The translations under genes and the position numbers were made by a program. From Kibdelosporangium sp. MJ126-NF4 (GTDB lineage: Bacteria > Actinomycetota > Actinomycetes > Mycobacteriales > Pseudonocardiaceae), in NCBI RefSeq assembly GCF_000826545.1, contig NZ_CDME01000011.1, positions 708,001-772,000 on the forward strand: a DNA stretch of 64,000 nt, written 5' to 3'. The notes under the pieces are model-generated. The model saw only the letters and a list, made by a program, of their open reading frames with translations, did no database searches and was not told the DNA's origin. Numbering within the stretch: the first letter of the stretch is position 1; each line of letters opens with the position of its first letter. This document shows positions 25,080-33,829 of this stretch, piece after piece.

Positions 25080-26585
25080 ATGACTCAGGTCGCGCGCACT
25101 GCCGTCGGGCTGCGCTCGGAACGCGGACCAGTTCTTGGTTCGATCATGCTGGCCACCGCGCTTGTCGCGCTGGACACGACCATCATCGCGACCGCCGTTC
25201 CGTCCGTTGTAGCCGATTTGGGCGGATTTTCGCAGTTTCCCTGGTTGTTCTCCATTTACCTGTTGACTCAGGCCGTCACGACTCCGCTCTACGGAAAGTT
25301 CGCCGATTTGTTCGGCCGAAAGCCGGTGCTGTTGTTCGGCATCGGCGTGTTCCTGCTCGGTTCGGTGCTGTGCGGTGCCGCGTGGAGCATGCCTGTGCTG
25401 ATCGCCGCACGCGCGATCCAGGGCATCGGCGCGGGTGCCGTGCAGCCGATCAGCATGACCATGCTCGGCGACCTGTACACGTTGGAAGAGCGCGCCAGGG
25501 TGCAGGGGTACGCGACGAGCGTGTGGGCCGTGTCGTCGCTGATCGGACCGGCGCTCGGTGGTGTGTTCGCCGAATACGTGTCGTGGCGCTGGATCTTCTT
25601 CATCAACCTGCCGATCGGCGCGCTGGCCGTGCTGGTCCTGGTGCGCAAGTTCAACGAGAAGATCACCAGGAGCAAGCACAAGATCGACTATCTCGGCTCG
25701 GTTCTGCTGACCGTCGGAATGTCGCTGGTTCTGTTGGGGCTGCTCGAAGGCGGCGTCGCGTGGGCGTGGAACTCGGTGCCGAGCGTGCTGATCTTCACGG
25801 TCGGTGTGCTCACGTTGGTCGCTTTCGGTTTCGTCGAACGCAAAGCCGCTGAACCGGTGTTGCCGCTCTGGGTGTTCCAGAACCGCACGATCGTCGGCGG
25901 GAACCTGATGTCGCTGATCGTCGGCGCGCTGATGATGGGCCTCAGTTCCTACCTGCCGACGTTCGCCGAGGGCGTGCTGGGCACGGGTGCGCTGGTCGCC
26001 GGGTTCACGCTGGCCGCGATGACCATCGGCTGGCCGCTCGCGGCCACCATGTCCGGGCACGCGTACATGCGGATCGGCCTGCGCAACACGGCACTGATCG
26101 GCGCGGTGTTCGCGATCACCGGCTCGGTGCTGGTGAGCACGCTCGGGCCGCAGACCGCTGTCTGGGTGGCTGGTGCGTTCGCGTTCGTGGTCGGTGTCGG
26201 CCTCGGCCTGGCGTCCAGCCCGTCGACGATCGCGGTACAGGTGTCGGTCGGATGGGAACGGCGTGGTGTCGCCACCGGCACCAACATGTTCAGCCGGTCA
26301 CTGGGCAGCGCGGTCGGTGTGGCCGTGTTCGGCGCGATCGCCAACGCCACACTCGCCGACCGGTTCGCCAACCCGCCCGCTGAAGTCGCGGGGAAACTGC
26401 CTGCCAGCGTCGACGCGACAAGTGTCGTGCTTGGCGCCCACGACGATTCCCCGGTGGCGACGTTCGTGCGTGGCGCGCTCTACGACGCCACGCACAACGT
26501 CTTCTTCTCGATGATCCTCATCTCGGCGCTCAGCGTCGTGGCGTTGCTGCTGATGCCCAGTCGGACGGCGGCAGAACGTTCTTGA
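25080..26585 (+). CDS. DHA2-family MFS efflux transporter (EmrB/QacA type)
   Basis: 501 aa with 14 predicted helices. TM1 motif ALVALDTTIIATAVPSVV (D1), motif A GKFADLFGRKPVLL, motif C-like region VSSLIGPALGGVFAEYVSWRWIFFINLP. This is a proton-coupled drug exporter. ATG 25080 with GAGGA; the frame is open to 25053 without an RBS. The 3' end overlaps the convergent erythromycin-esterase-like gene by 56 bp, which together with the MerR regulator suggests a drug-resistance cluster. Confidence 0.92.
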   Translation: MTQVARTAVGLRSERGPVLGSIMLATALVALDTTIIATAVPSVVADLGGFSQFPWLFSIYLLTQAVTTPLYGKFADLFGRKPVLLFGIGVFLLGSVLCGAAWSMPVLIAARAIQGIGAGAVQPISMTMLGDLYTLEERARVQGYATSVWAVSSLIGPALGGVFAEYVSWRWIFFINLPIGALAVLVLVRKFNEKITRSKHKIDYLGSVLLTVGMSLVLLGLLEGGVAWAWNSVPSVLIFTVGVLTLVAFGFVERKAAEPVLPLWVFQNRTIVGGNLMSLIVGALMMGLSSYLPTFAEGVLGTGALVAGFTLAAMTIGWPLAATMSGHAYMRIGLRNTALIGAVFAITGSVLVSTLGPQTAVWVAGAFAFVVGVGLGLASSPSTIAVQVSVGWERRGVATGTNMFSRSLGSAVGVAVFGAIANATLADRFANPPAEVAGKLPASVDATSVVLGAHDDSPVATFVRGALYDATHNVFFSMILISALSVVALLLMPSRTAAERS

Positions 26586-27693
26586 TGAACACGATCCCGT
26601 CCGTGTCCTTGACGTGGGCGGGATCAAGGGGGAACCAGCGGTAGTCGTTGTCGGTGCGCTTCCTCAGGCCGGTCGTGTCGACGCGGCTGGACTCCAGGAC
26701 ACAGTCGCCGGGCAGCAAGCCTTCCAGCGTGTCCGGGGCGGGCTCGCCGATGTCGTACTCGGGCGCGGTGCCGATCGCGGTGGCCAGGAAGGTGTACTGG
26801 TCGCCGAGTTCGGCGCTGACGATCGCGCCCGCTGGCCACCATTCCTGCAAGGCACCGGCGAACTGCCAGCAGCCAGCATTCCGTTGCAGGTGGGTGTTGT
26901 GCGCGTGGACGAACACCTTGCCGCGCTCCGCGATGGCCAGCAGGTTCTGCGCCATCATCGAGTCTCGGATGGCCAGCAGCTGCGCGATCCGCTGCGGCGA
27001 GTTCCAGGCCATCTGCGTGTGATAGCGCAGCAGGCCGTTGGCTGTGCGCGCGTACAGCTGGGCAAGCCAGTAGTCGGCACGGGACTGCGCCATCAGCCGC
27101 GGTTTGTCGGCGATGAGCCTGCCCGTCAGGTCGTCGACGATCAACCGGAGTTCTTTGACGTCGTCGGACGAGCCGACCGACACGGTCGGGTTCATCGCCG
27201 CGTCGGGATTGGTCCAGCGCTCGTCCGGCCCGAGCAGTTCGTCCACTGTGTACGGTGAGCCGAGGTACGCGTTCAGCCGGGTGATCGCCTGCCGTGGACT
27301 GGCAGCCTCGGTTATCTCCAGTGGCCCGTCGAAGCCGTAGAACCTGACCGGTTCCTCATGGGTCGTGTTGTACTCCCGCATCCAGGCGATCAGCTCACGG
27401 CTGGACTCGTATTTGCCCCACTCGTGGCTGATCCCCTCACGCACCACCTCGTCCAGCGTCCCGGTGCCGTGCACGACGTAGTCGTCGACGATCAGTCCCT
27501 TCAGGCAGCAGCTCTCCATCGCGAGCGCGCGGTAGCCGTGCTTCTCGACGAGGTGTTGGAAGACCCGCTGACGCAGTCGCGTCAGCGACTCCAGGCCGTG
27601 CGTCGGCTCCCCCAACCCGAGCACACGTGGGCGCACGGGCCGTGTCTCCAGAAACGCGTTGATCGCTGGCCCGACATCTTCGGCAATCGCCAT
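26530..27693 (-). CDS. Erythromycin-esterase-family protein
   Basis: 387 aa. Family motifs are LGLGEPTHG (catalytic-type Glu and His), AMESCCLKG, FYGFDGPLE and the late VFVHAHNTHLQR. Ere enzymes hydrolyse the macrolide lactone; many actinobacterial homologues have other, unknown substrates. ATG 27693 is preferred because GAGGA lies 7 nt upstream; ATG 27714 has none. It diverges from a TioE-like regulator, with ~100 bp between them. Confidence 0.87.
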   Translation of the reverse strand: MAIAEDVGPAINAFLETRPVRPRVLGLGEPTHGLESLTRLRQRVFQHLVEKHGYRALAMESCCLKGLIVDDYVVHGTGTLDEVVREGISHEWGKYESSRELIAWMREYNTTHEEPVRFYGFDGPLEITEAASPRQAITRLNAYLGSPYTVDELLGPDERWTNPDAAMNPTVSVGSSDDVKELRLIVDDLTGRLIADKPRLMAQSRADYWLAQLYARTANGLLRYHTQMAWNSPQRIAQLLAIRDSMMAQNLLAIAERGKVFVHAHNTHLQRNAGCWQFAGALQEWWPAGAIVSAELGDQYTFLATAIGTAPEYDIGEPAPDTLEGLLPGDCVLESSRVDTTGLRKRTDNDYRWFPLDPAHVKDTDGIVFIKNVLPPSDWASAATPRR

Positions 27694-27794
27694 CCCGGCT
27701 TCCTCAATCAGCATGCCCTTTACCGTATCGTTGAACTTCCGATGAAACCTTTTCTCGGCGAACGCACGAAAACCGCAGGAGAACCTTCAACACC

Positions 27795-28472
27795 ATGAGC
27801 AGGCCGATAGATCTGGCCAGGCAGTATGACCTGTCCACACAGGCGGTCAGGAACTACGAGAACACCGGAATCCTGCCGCCCGCGCAGCGCACGCCGAGCG
27901 GCTATCGCATGTACACACCGCTGCACGCACAGGCGCTGGGCACGTTCCTCGCCCTGATCCCGGCACACGGCCACCAGGCCGCGACGGCGATCATGCAGGC
28001 AGTGAACGACGGCGCGATCGACCGCGCACTGGCGCTCGTCGATGACAGCCACGACCAGCTGCGCCGCGACCGGCAAACGCTGGTCGCCGTGACAGGCGCG
28101 CTCAAGGAACTGACGCCACCCACTGAGTCCGACGCGGAATCCATCGGCGCGCTCGCCCACCAGCTCGGGATCCGCCCAGCGACCTTGCGGAAGTGGGAAG
28201 AGGCGGGCCTGGTCCGGCCACGGCGCGACCGCCGGACGGGTTACCGCGTCTACTCGGCGGCCGACGTCCGTGACGCCGAACTGACCCACCAGCTCAGGCG
28301 CGGCGGCTACCTGCTCGGCCAGATCGCCGAGGTGCTGGAGCAGGTGCGGACAGCAGGCGGTGTCGAGCCGCTCCAGTCCGTTCTGGACGACTGGCGTGAC
28401 CAGCATGTTCGGCGCGGCCGGGCGATGCTCACAGCCGCGGCCGCGCTCGGCGCCTACCTCGACTCACGCTGA
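27795..28472 (+). CDS. TioE-like regulator with two MerR-type HTH domains
   Basis: 225 aa. The first MerR HTH is at 1-60 (IDLARQYDLSTQAVRNYENTGILPPAQRTPSGYRMY), the second at ~120-190 (IGALAHQLGIRPATLRKWEEAGLVRPRRDRRTGYRVY). Two DNA-binding domains in one chain is the TioE family layout, named from a thiocoraline gene cluster. It probably controls the divergent esterase-like gene. AGGAG lies 11 nt before the ATG. Confidence 0.88.
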   Translation: MSRPIDLARQYDLSTQAVRNYENTGILPPAQRTPSGYRMYTPLHAQALGTFLALIPAHGHQAATAIMQAVNDGAIDRALALVDDSHDQLRRDRQTLVAVTGALKELTPPTESDAESIGALAHQLGIRPATLRKWEEAGLVRPRRDRRTGYRVYSAADVRDAELTHQLRRGGYLLGQIAEVLEQVRTAGGVEPLQSVLDDWRDQHVRRGRAMLTAAAALGAYLDSR

Positions 28473-28477
28473 CACCC

Positions 28478-28626
28478 GCAACCAATGTGGCCTTTGTTGC
28501 ACGAGACGCACCGAAAGCCGCCTTCGTTGCTCGACACGCGACACGCCAAAGCCATCCTCGCCCACCGCTCCGTGCAACCAATGTGGCCTTCGGTGCACTG
28601 GCCGCACCCAAGGCGGCCTTCGTTGC
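28478..28626. repeat. Two 53-bp repeat units with hairpin ends
   Basis: Units at 28478-28530 and 28574-28626 start with GCAACCAATGTGGCCTT and end with CCTTCGTTGC (45 of 53 bases agree by my count). Each has GCAAC/GTTGC ends, so each can fold. They lie between two convergent genes, where terminator-like dispersed repeats are expected. Confidence 0.65.
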
Positions 28627-28644
28627 ATCCCATCCACGGCAGCG

Positions 28645-29652
28645 CTAGGCGTGAATGTCCAGTTTCGTCCGGACGGCCACGAGCTGGTCACCCGCGTAGT
28701 CGGCGTAGGTCGGGTAGAAACCGTCGCCCCATGAAGTCATCGCGAACACGATCCGGGCGCCGCCGACCTCGATCTCGCCGGACTCCGTCTCGGCGGCCCG
28801 CACGTCCCGCATCACCTGCCAGTGGTGCGAATGCGGCCGGAAGTCGAGCTTGAACAGCTTGTCGTTGGCGGTCTGCCACGCCTCCACGGTCTCGTAGCGC
28901 TCGATCGCCTCTTCCAGACCGAGGTTCTCCCAGCCGTGCACGCCTTCGGGCAGCGTGGTCGCCTCGTGCACAGCGGCGGCCTCGTCGGCGTCCCGGCCCC
29001 AGAAGGCCACATCTGCCTTGCCGTCGACCGGTCGCAGGTGCCGCCACGCACCCAGCGCGTCCGCGTCGGCGAACGCCAGCCGCGCCCAGTCCACCCCGAT
29101 CCGGCCGAGGAACTCGCTGCGGGTCACGGGTTCCTCGCTGACCCGCACGGCGACCTCCTTGAGCCGGACGCCGTGCTCGCCGTAGTCGTGCGTGGTTGCT
29201 TCGACCGGTAACGGACGGTCGGTCGGCAGTCCACCAACCGTCACGACCGGTATGCCGAACATGAAGAAACCACCGTCGCCGCGGGCGATGCTGCGCCGGA
29301 CGCGTTCGCGGTGCGGCACGCGTCCAGGCTCCGGCTCGGCACGTGCGTCGAAGCCCTGGTCCTGGCAGAACTCCGCGAACTGCTCGGGCATGTCCCGCAC
29401 GTGCGACATCGGGATGTCGTACAGCGAAACGCCTGCCTGCCGGTCGTACGCGGCCGCCGCCGCTTCCGCGTCCGGCCCGGCTATGGCGAAGTCGACCGCC
29501 CCGGAGATCTCCTTGGCCAGCCTCGGGTCGTCGATCTCGAGCAGCACCGGGTCGATCTCGGCGGGCGAACGCTCGCCCGACCACGCGCCCAGGTAGCCCC
29601 CGTCAGCGACGACCAGATGACCGGACGGACACGTGATCTGTCCTAATCGCAT
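28645..29652 (-). CDS. DUF4241-like protein
   Basis: 335 aa, no signal peptide or membrane segment. The C-terminus, ARIVFAMTSWGDGFYPTYADY, matches the end of DUF4241 proteins (a GDGxYPxY strand after a hydrophobic strand). The first 200 residues are acidic and not clearly assigned. Function unknown; DUF4241 proteins are often seen as immunity-like or stand-alone proteins in actinobacteria. Start ATG 29652. Confidence 0.6.
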   Translation of the reverse strand: MRLGQITCPSGHLVVADGGYLGAWSGERSPAEIDPVLLEIDDPRLAKEISGAVDFAIAGPDAEAAAAAYDRQAGVSLYDIPMSHVRDMPEQFAEFCQDQGFDARAEPEPGRVPHRERVRRSIARGDGGFFMFGIPVVTVGGLPTDRPLPVEATTHDYGEHGVRLKEVAVRVSEEPVTRSEFLGRIGVDWARLAFADADALGAWRHLRPVDGKADVAFWGRDADEAAAVHEATTLPEGVHGWENLGLEEAIERYETVEAWQTANDKLFKLDFRPHSHHWQVMRDVRAAETESGEIEVGGARIVFAMTSWGDGFYPTYADYAGDQLVAVRTKLDIHA

Positions 29653-29661
29653 TGCCGGATC

Positions 29662-30039
29662 TTATTCTTCGACCGCGTGCGCCTCGATCTCCACCTTCAT
29701 CCTCGGGTCGATCAGGCCGGAGATCTCGACCATCGTGGCCGCGGGCAGCACGTCACCGAACACCTCGCTGTGCGCCTTGGCAACGAGCTGGGCGTCGGCG
29801 ATGTCGGTCACGTACGTCACCGTTCGCACGACGGCCGCCGGGCTGGACCCGGCCTCGGCCAACGCGGTCGTGATGATCTCCAGCGCCGCCTTGGCCTGCT
29901 GGTAGCTGTCGGTGCCGTCCAGGTGCGGGTCACGGGCCGTGGTTCCCGACACGAAGATCTGGTTGCCGACGCGAACCGCCCGGCTGTAGCCGAAAACCGG
30001 CTCGAACGCCCCACCGGACGAGATGTTCTGCCTTGCCAT
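29662..30039 (-). CDS. RidA/YjgF-family protein lacking the deaminase arginine
   Basis: 125 aa with the family fold: VGNQIFVSGTTARDP, VVRTVTYVTDI, and EVFGDVLPAATMVEISGL ... KVEIEAHA. RidA enamine/imine deaminases have PAR in the active-site loop; here it reads PAA (Ala101), so classic deamination of 2-aminoacrylate is unlikely. It may belong to another Rid subgroup. ATG 30039 is taken; GTG 30045 sits at better distance from AGGGGG and is possible. The stop is 9 bp before the next minus-strand gene. Confidence 0.8.
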   Translation of the reverse strand: MARQNISSGGAFEPVFGYSRAVRVGNQIFVSGTTARDPHLDGTDSYQQAKAALEIITTALAEAGSSPAAVVRTVTYVTDIADAQLVAKAHSEVFGDVLPAATMVEISGLIDPRMKVEIEAHAVEE

Positions 30040-30145
30040 GTGCACACAAACCCCCTGGTTCGGTATATATCGCGTGATCACCGCGCACAGTAGCGGGTGC
30101 GGCGGGATCAGCCCCCGGAGTCACCGACAGACGTACACCGTTTCC

Positions 30146-30439
30146 TTACTGTCCACTGTGGATACTTTCGGGTGTCGCCGGTCCGACCCAGACCAGATCC
30201 GTGATCGCGCCCGGCTCGCAGCGGATATACCGCAACGCGTTCTCCGCCTCGGCGAGCGCGAAGTAGTTGCGACCGTCGGCCGTGATCATGTACGCGCCGT
30301 CGTCGAACTCCATTCCCCAGCCGAGCACCTGGACACCGTCGTCCGGGCGCGCGATGACAGCGGCGAACACCCTCGGCGCTTGAGCGGCTACAATCGCCGC
30401 TGAGCGCTCATCCACTTCCATTTCGATCTCGTCAGACAT
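30146..30439 (-). CDS. Small acidic protein divergent from XRE/DUF5753 regulator
   Basis: 97 aa: [20 protein letters not shown], then a small alpha/beta domain with [38 protein letters not shown]. Short proteins of this type sit beside XRE/DUF5753-DUF397 pairs in actinobacteria. Function unknown. A longer frame reaches 30679 but crosses the promoter of the XRE gene. Start ATG 30439. Confidence 0.65.
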   Translation of the reverse strand: MSDEIEMEVDERSAAIVAAQAPRVFAAVIARPDDGVQVLGWGMEFDDGAYMITADGRNYFALAEAENALRYIRCEPGAITDLVWVGPATPESIHSGQ

Positions 30440-30462
30440 GGGCCAGAACCTATCTGACGTAC

Positions 30463-30499
30463 TGATACCAAGAGAAGTACACGATTGAGTGATACCAAG
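30463..30499. promoter_or_regulatory. Direct repeat TGATACCAAG (27-bp period)
   Basis: Copies at 30463-30472 and 30490-30499 lie between the small acidic gene and the XRE gene. Candidate binding site for the XRE protein. Confidence 0.5.
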
Positions 30500-30518
30500 T
30501 CGCGATACGGTTGGAGCC

Positions 30519-31346
30519 ATGCCACGACCAGTCAGTCCCACGATGCGAAAGCGCGCCCTCGGCAAGGAACTCCGCAGGCTGCGCGAGGCCGCCGAGATGA
30601 ACACGGCCGTCGCCGCAGCGGAACTCGACTGCTCGGAGGCGAAGGTCAGACACATCGAGAACGGTCGCAACGTCGCCAAGAAGACGGAACTGTCCGCGCT
30701 GGTCAGGCTTTACGGCGGCGGCACGGCCGAGCTGGCGGTCCTCGAGGAGATCAGGAAGAAAGCATCCAAACCAGGCTGGTGGTCGACGGCGAAGCTGCCG
30801 CCGTACATGCAGACCTACGTTGGCGCGGAGACCGACGCGAAGACACTGAGCACGTTCACGCTGGAGATCGTGCCCGGCCTGCTCCAGACCGAGGAGTACA
30901 TCCGCGACCTCAACAAGCTCCTTGGAGCCACCGACATCGACCGCATCGTCAATGTGCGTGCGCGGCGACAGCAACGACTGTTCGACAAGGAAGAACCCCT
31001 GCGACTGCACGCCGTGTGCTCTGAAGCCGCTGTCCGGCGCATGGCCAGTGCGCCCTATGCGAAGGCCCAGGTGCGCCATCTGATCGAGATGAGCGAGCGG
31101 CCGAACGTCGTCTTCCAGATCCTCCCGTTCGACACAGGCATGCATGTGTCGATGACAGGGGGATTCGTACTACTCGATTTCGATCCCGAAGTATCCATGC
31201 CAGCCGTGTACCTCGAATATCTTGTAGGCGGTGGCTTCATCGACGACGAAGCCACCGTCAGCGAGATGAATCGCCGGTTCACCGCCCTCCACGAAGTGGC
31301 GATGTCCCCGCAGGACAGCGTCCGCTTCATCAAGAAGTGGGGGTAG
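30519..31346 (+). CDS. XRE-family regulator with DUF5753 (Scr1 type)
   Basis: 275 aa. The HTH covers ~10-65 ([38 protein letters not shown]). DUF5753 follows ([36 protein letters not shown] ... [20 protein letters not shown] and [28 protein letters not shown]). ATG 30519 has GGAG upstream. It is followed by DUF397 at 15 bp, the normal pair in streptomycetes, linked to development and antibiotic control. Confidence 0.92.
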   Translation: MPRPVSPTMRKRALGKELRRLREAAEMNTAVAAAELDCSEAKVRHIENGRNVAKKTELSALVRLYGGGTAELAVLEEIRKKASKPGWWSTAKLPPYMQTYVGAETDAKTLSTFTLEIVPGLLQTEEYIRDLNKLLGATDIDRIVNVRARRQQRLFDKEEPLRLHAVCSEAAVRRMASAPYAKAQVRHLIEMSERPNVVFQILPFDTGMHVSMTGGFVLLDFDPEVSMPAVYLEYLVGGGFIDDEATVSEMNRRFTALHEVAMSPQDSVRFIKKWG

Positions 31347-31361
31347 CACGGTTGGAGGAAC

Positions 31362-31553
31362 ATGGATCTTCACTTACGTCCACCGACGCGATGGACGACA
31401 TGGAAGAAGTCGAGTTTCAGCGGCGCGGGGCAGAACGAGTGTGTTGAGGTTGCGCCGTGGGGCGAGGTGCGGGACACCAAGAATCCCAGCGCCTCTTTCA
31501 CCATCCCCACCGCCAGCTGGCGTCAGTTCACTTCGCTGCTGAAGCAGCACTGA
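31362..31553 (+). CDS. DUF397 small protein
   Basis: 63 aa with the family core WKKSSFSGAGQNECVEVAP ... VRDTKNP and a final F-T-x-x-x-W. DUF397 proteins are the partners of DUF5753 XRE regulators. Strong RBS GGAGGAAC. The end overlaps the convergent EamA gene by 26 bp. Confidence 0.95.
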   Translation: MDLHLRPPTRWTTWKKSSFSGAGQNECVEVAPWGEVRDTKNPSASFTIPTASWRQFTSLLKQH

Positions 31554-32448
31554 CCGCAGGCTTAGAGCGGCCCCGGCGAATGCGCACGGGGCCGCTCACG
31601 GTCGCGAACCACGCCCCGGCCAACATCCCGGCCGCCCCGATCGCCTGCACCGGCGTGATCGACTCGCCGAGAACCACCCACGACCCGAGCAAACCGAACA
31701 CCGGCACCAGGAACATCGCCGACGAAGCCGTGGCCGGACCGACCTTCCTCACCGCCTGGTAGTACATGACGTACGCCAACGCCGTGGGCAACGTCGCCAA
31801 ATACGCCTGGTTGAGCCAGAATCCACCGTCCAAGGCAGACCACTCAACACCGCCGAGGAACGGCACGGCCAACGCGCCCAACGCCACAGCGCCCGCGACA
31901 GCCGCGAACGTGGTCACCGTGAGCGCGGGCAACCGGGCGAGCAAAGGCGCGCCACAGATCGTGTACACCGCCCAGCACACAGCCGCCCCCACGAACAACA
32001 GGTCGCCGAGAACGCGCCCCGACCCACCGCCGGGAATGCCGACGAAGAACACCGCCGCCCCGGCAACCGCCACCCCCAACCCGGACATCGCACGGGCCGT
32101 CAACCTGCGGCGGCCCAGCAACGCGGTCACCGCCACGGTGATCACCGGTGAACACACCGGGATGATCACGCTGCCGTCCGCCGACGGCGCCAACGACAGC
32201 GCCAGGAAGAAACACGAGTTGTAGGCGAACATCCCGGCCATGCCGAGCCCGGCGAGCTTGCCGAGATCCTTGGCACCAACGCGCTTACGGACCACCACGC
32301 TGTGCAACAACAGCAGAACCACGGCGCCGAGCCCGAACCGCAGCAGCGCCGCCACTTGCGGCGGGACCTCGTGCACAGAGACCTTCGACAGGGCGAACGC
32401 ACTCCCCCAGAACGCCATGACCAGCACCAGCATCAGATACGTACGCAC
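31528..32448 (-). CDS. EamA/DMT-family exporter
   Basis: 306 aa with ten predicted helices in two EamA halves (LMLVLVMAFWGSAFALSKVSVHEVP at the start; second half from GDLLFVGAAVCWAVYTI). Typical of amino-acid or metabolite exporters. GTG 32448 with AGGA at 9 nt; the frame runs to 32517 but overlaps the AraC start. Divergent from an AraC regulator. Confidence 0.87.
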   Translation of the reverse strand: MRTYLMLVLVMAFWGSAFALSKVSVHEVPPQVAALLRFGLGAVVLLLLHSVVVRKRVGAKDLGKLAGLGMAGMFAYNSCFFLALSLAPSADGSVIIPVCSPVITVAVTALLGRRRLTARAMSGLGVAVAGAAVFFVGIPGGGSGRVLGDLLFVGAAVCWAVYTICGAPLLARLPALTVTTFAAVAGAVALGALAVPFLGGVEWSALDGGFWLNQAYLATLPTALAYVMYYQAVRKVGPATASSAMFLVPVFGLLGSWVVLGESITPVQAIGAAGMLAGAWFATVSGPVRIRRGRSKPAVSAASAAK

Positions 32449-32515
32449 AGTGACCCATCCTGTGCCGCGACGCGGGCGGGGTATTGAACGCTCGTGCGCA
32501 GGGCACAATGGACAC

Positions 32516-33316
32516 ATGGAGTGGGTTCGTTACCGGCGGCTGGCGGATCGTCCGGTCGAGGCGATGCACGCCCATTTCGAGCAGCACAGCTACCACCTGC
32601 ACAGCCACGACACGTACTCGTTCGGCCTGACCGAGCACGGCGCGCAGGTCTTCGGCTGCCGTGGGTCACGCCGGACCAGCGCGGCGGGCATGGTGATGGC
32701 GTTCAACCCGGACGAGCCGCACGACGGGCACGCCGGGAACGAACTCGGCTTCACCTACCGGATCATCCACATCGACCCGTCGCTGATCACCGACGTGCTG
32801 TCCGACCGTGCCGGTCGCCCGGCCGGGCTGCCGTTGTTCGCCGAGCCCGTGCTGCACGACCCGGTGCTGGCCGGAGCGCTCGACCGGATGTACCGCAGCC
32901 TCTCCCCCGAAGCGACCACTCTCGCCAAGGACGAGGCGCTCGCCGACACCGTCGCCGCGCTCGTCCGTCGGGCCGCGCTGCACCCGCCCACCGAGTCCGC
33001 CGTTCCCGCGCCCAGCGTCCGTCGCGCCCGTGGCCTGCTCGACGAGGCGTATCTGGATCCGTTGGGCGCCGACGAACTCGCCGCTGTGGCCGGATGCAGC
33101 CGGTTCGCCCTGTACCGGGCGTTCAAGGCCGCCTACGGCATGTCCCCCAGTGATTACCAACGGCAACTGCGGCTGCGTGCCGCCCGGCGCCTGATCGTCG
33201 CGGGCGTCGCGCCCGCCGAAGCCGCCAGCCAGTCCGGCTTCGCCGACCAGGCCCACCTGACCAGGTGGTTCCGGCGCTACTACGGCATCACGCCAGGGGC
33301 GTACCAGCGCGCGTGA
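32516..33316 (+). CDS. AraC-family regulator
   Basis: 266 aa. An N-terminal cupin-like sensor (HLHSHDTYSFGLTEHGAQVFGCRGSR, FNPDEPHDG) and a C-terminal double HTH (LAAVAGCSRFALYRAFKAAYGMSPSDYQRQ and PAEAASQSGFADQAHLTRWFRRYYGITPGAY). This arrangement beside an EamA gene is common, with the sensor binding the exported solute. Start ATG 32516 with a weak GGAC. Confidence 0.92.
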   Translation: MEWVRYRRLADRPVEAMHAHFEQHSYHLHSHDTYSFGLTEHGAQVFGCRGSRRTSAAGMVMAFNPDEPHDGHAGNELGFTYRIIHIDPSLITDVLSDRAGRPAGLPLFAEPVLHDPVLAGALDRMYRSLSPEATTLAKDEALADTVAALVRRAALHPPTESAVPAPSVRRARGLLDEAYLDPLGADELAAVAGCSRFALYRAFKAAYGMSPSDYQRQLRLRAARRLIVAGVAPAEAASQSGFADQAHLTRWFRRYYGITPGAYQRA

Positions 33317-33349
33317 CTTCGTCCGGGATCGAGTCAGTCGGGGCTTTCC

Positions 33350-33829
33350 GTGACACCGGAACCAGTCGGACTTAGAGTTGCCGGTGTGGGGCTATTCGGG
33401 ACTTATCTGTACGACGGTGACAAGTGGACACCGCATGACGTCGACGTCCAGCCGGAGACGGACGGGCCGTGGCTGATGGTCGACATCCACGACAGCGACA
33501 TCGCCACCATCAGCTACCACCCGGCTGGTCCCGGCACCGGTGTCGCGTACATCGGCTGCACGCCACGGGCGTACTTCGGCGACGAGAACGCCTCGGCGCC
33601 CACGGACACCGCCCGTGAGGCCGAGGGGCTCGCCGCGTGGCGTGAGGAACTCGGCGTCTCGCCTGTCACCTCGGACGACCTGGTCGACTTCCTCGCCGAG
33701 GACGAGCCCCAGAAATGGGGCGACGACGAGGACGAGGACGACGTGGAGTCCTTCGTCGAGGTCAGGACGGCCGAGTTCCTCAGTGCTCTCACCGTCCCTG
33801 TGCCGGACGATCTCCTGCCGCAGACCTGA
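33350..33829 (+). CDS. Acidic protein of unknown function
   Basis: 159 aa, no membrane segment. It shows VGLFGTYLYDGDKWTPHDVD, a beta-rich first half with VAYIGCTPRAYFGDE, and a very acidic tail (GDDEDEDDVESF). No family recognised. Start GTG 33350 (GGGG 6 nt upstream); GTG 33386 would also fit the start of the conserved-looking part. It is convergent with the imine-reductase-like gene, overlapping 41 bp. Confidence 0.6.
   Translation: MTPEPVGLRVAGVGLFGTYLYDGDKWTPHDVDVQPETDGPWLMVDIHDSDIATISYHPAGPGTGVAYIGCTPRAYFGDENASAPTDTAREAEGLAAWREELGVSPVTSDDLVDFLAEDEPQKWGDDEDEDDVESFVEVRTAEFLSALTVPVPDDLLPQT

Noticed and set aside
28478..28626. CRISPR array
   Set aside because: Only two diverged 53-bp units and no cas genes in the window.
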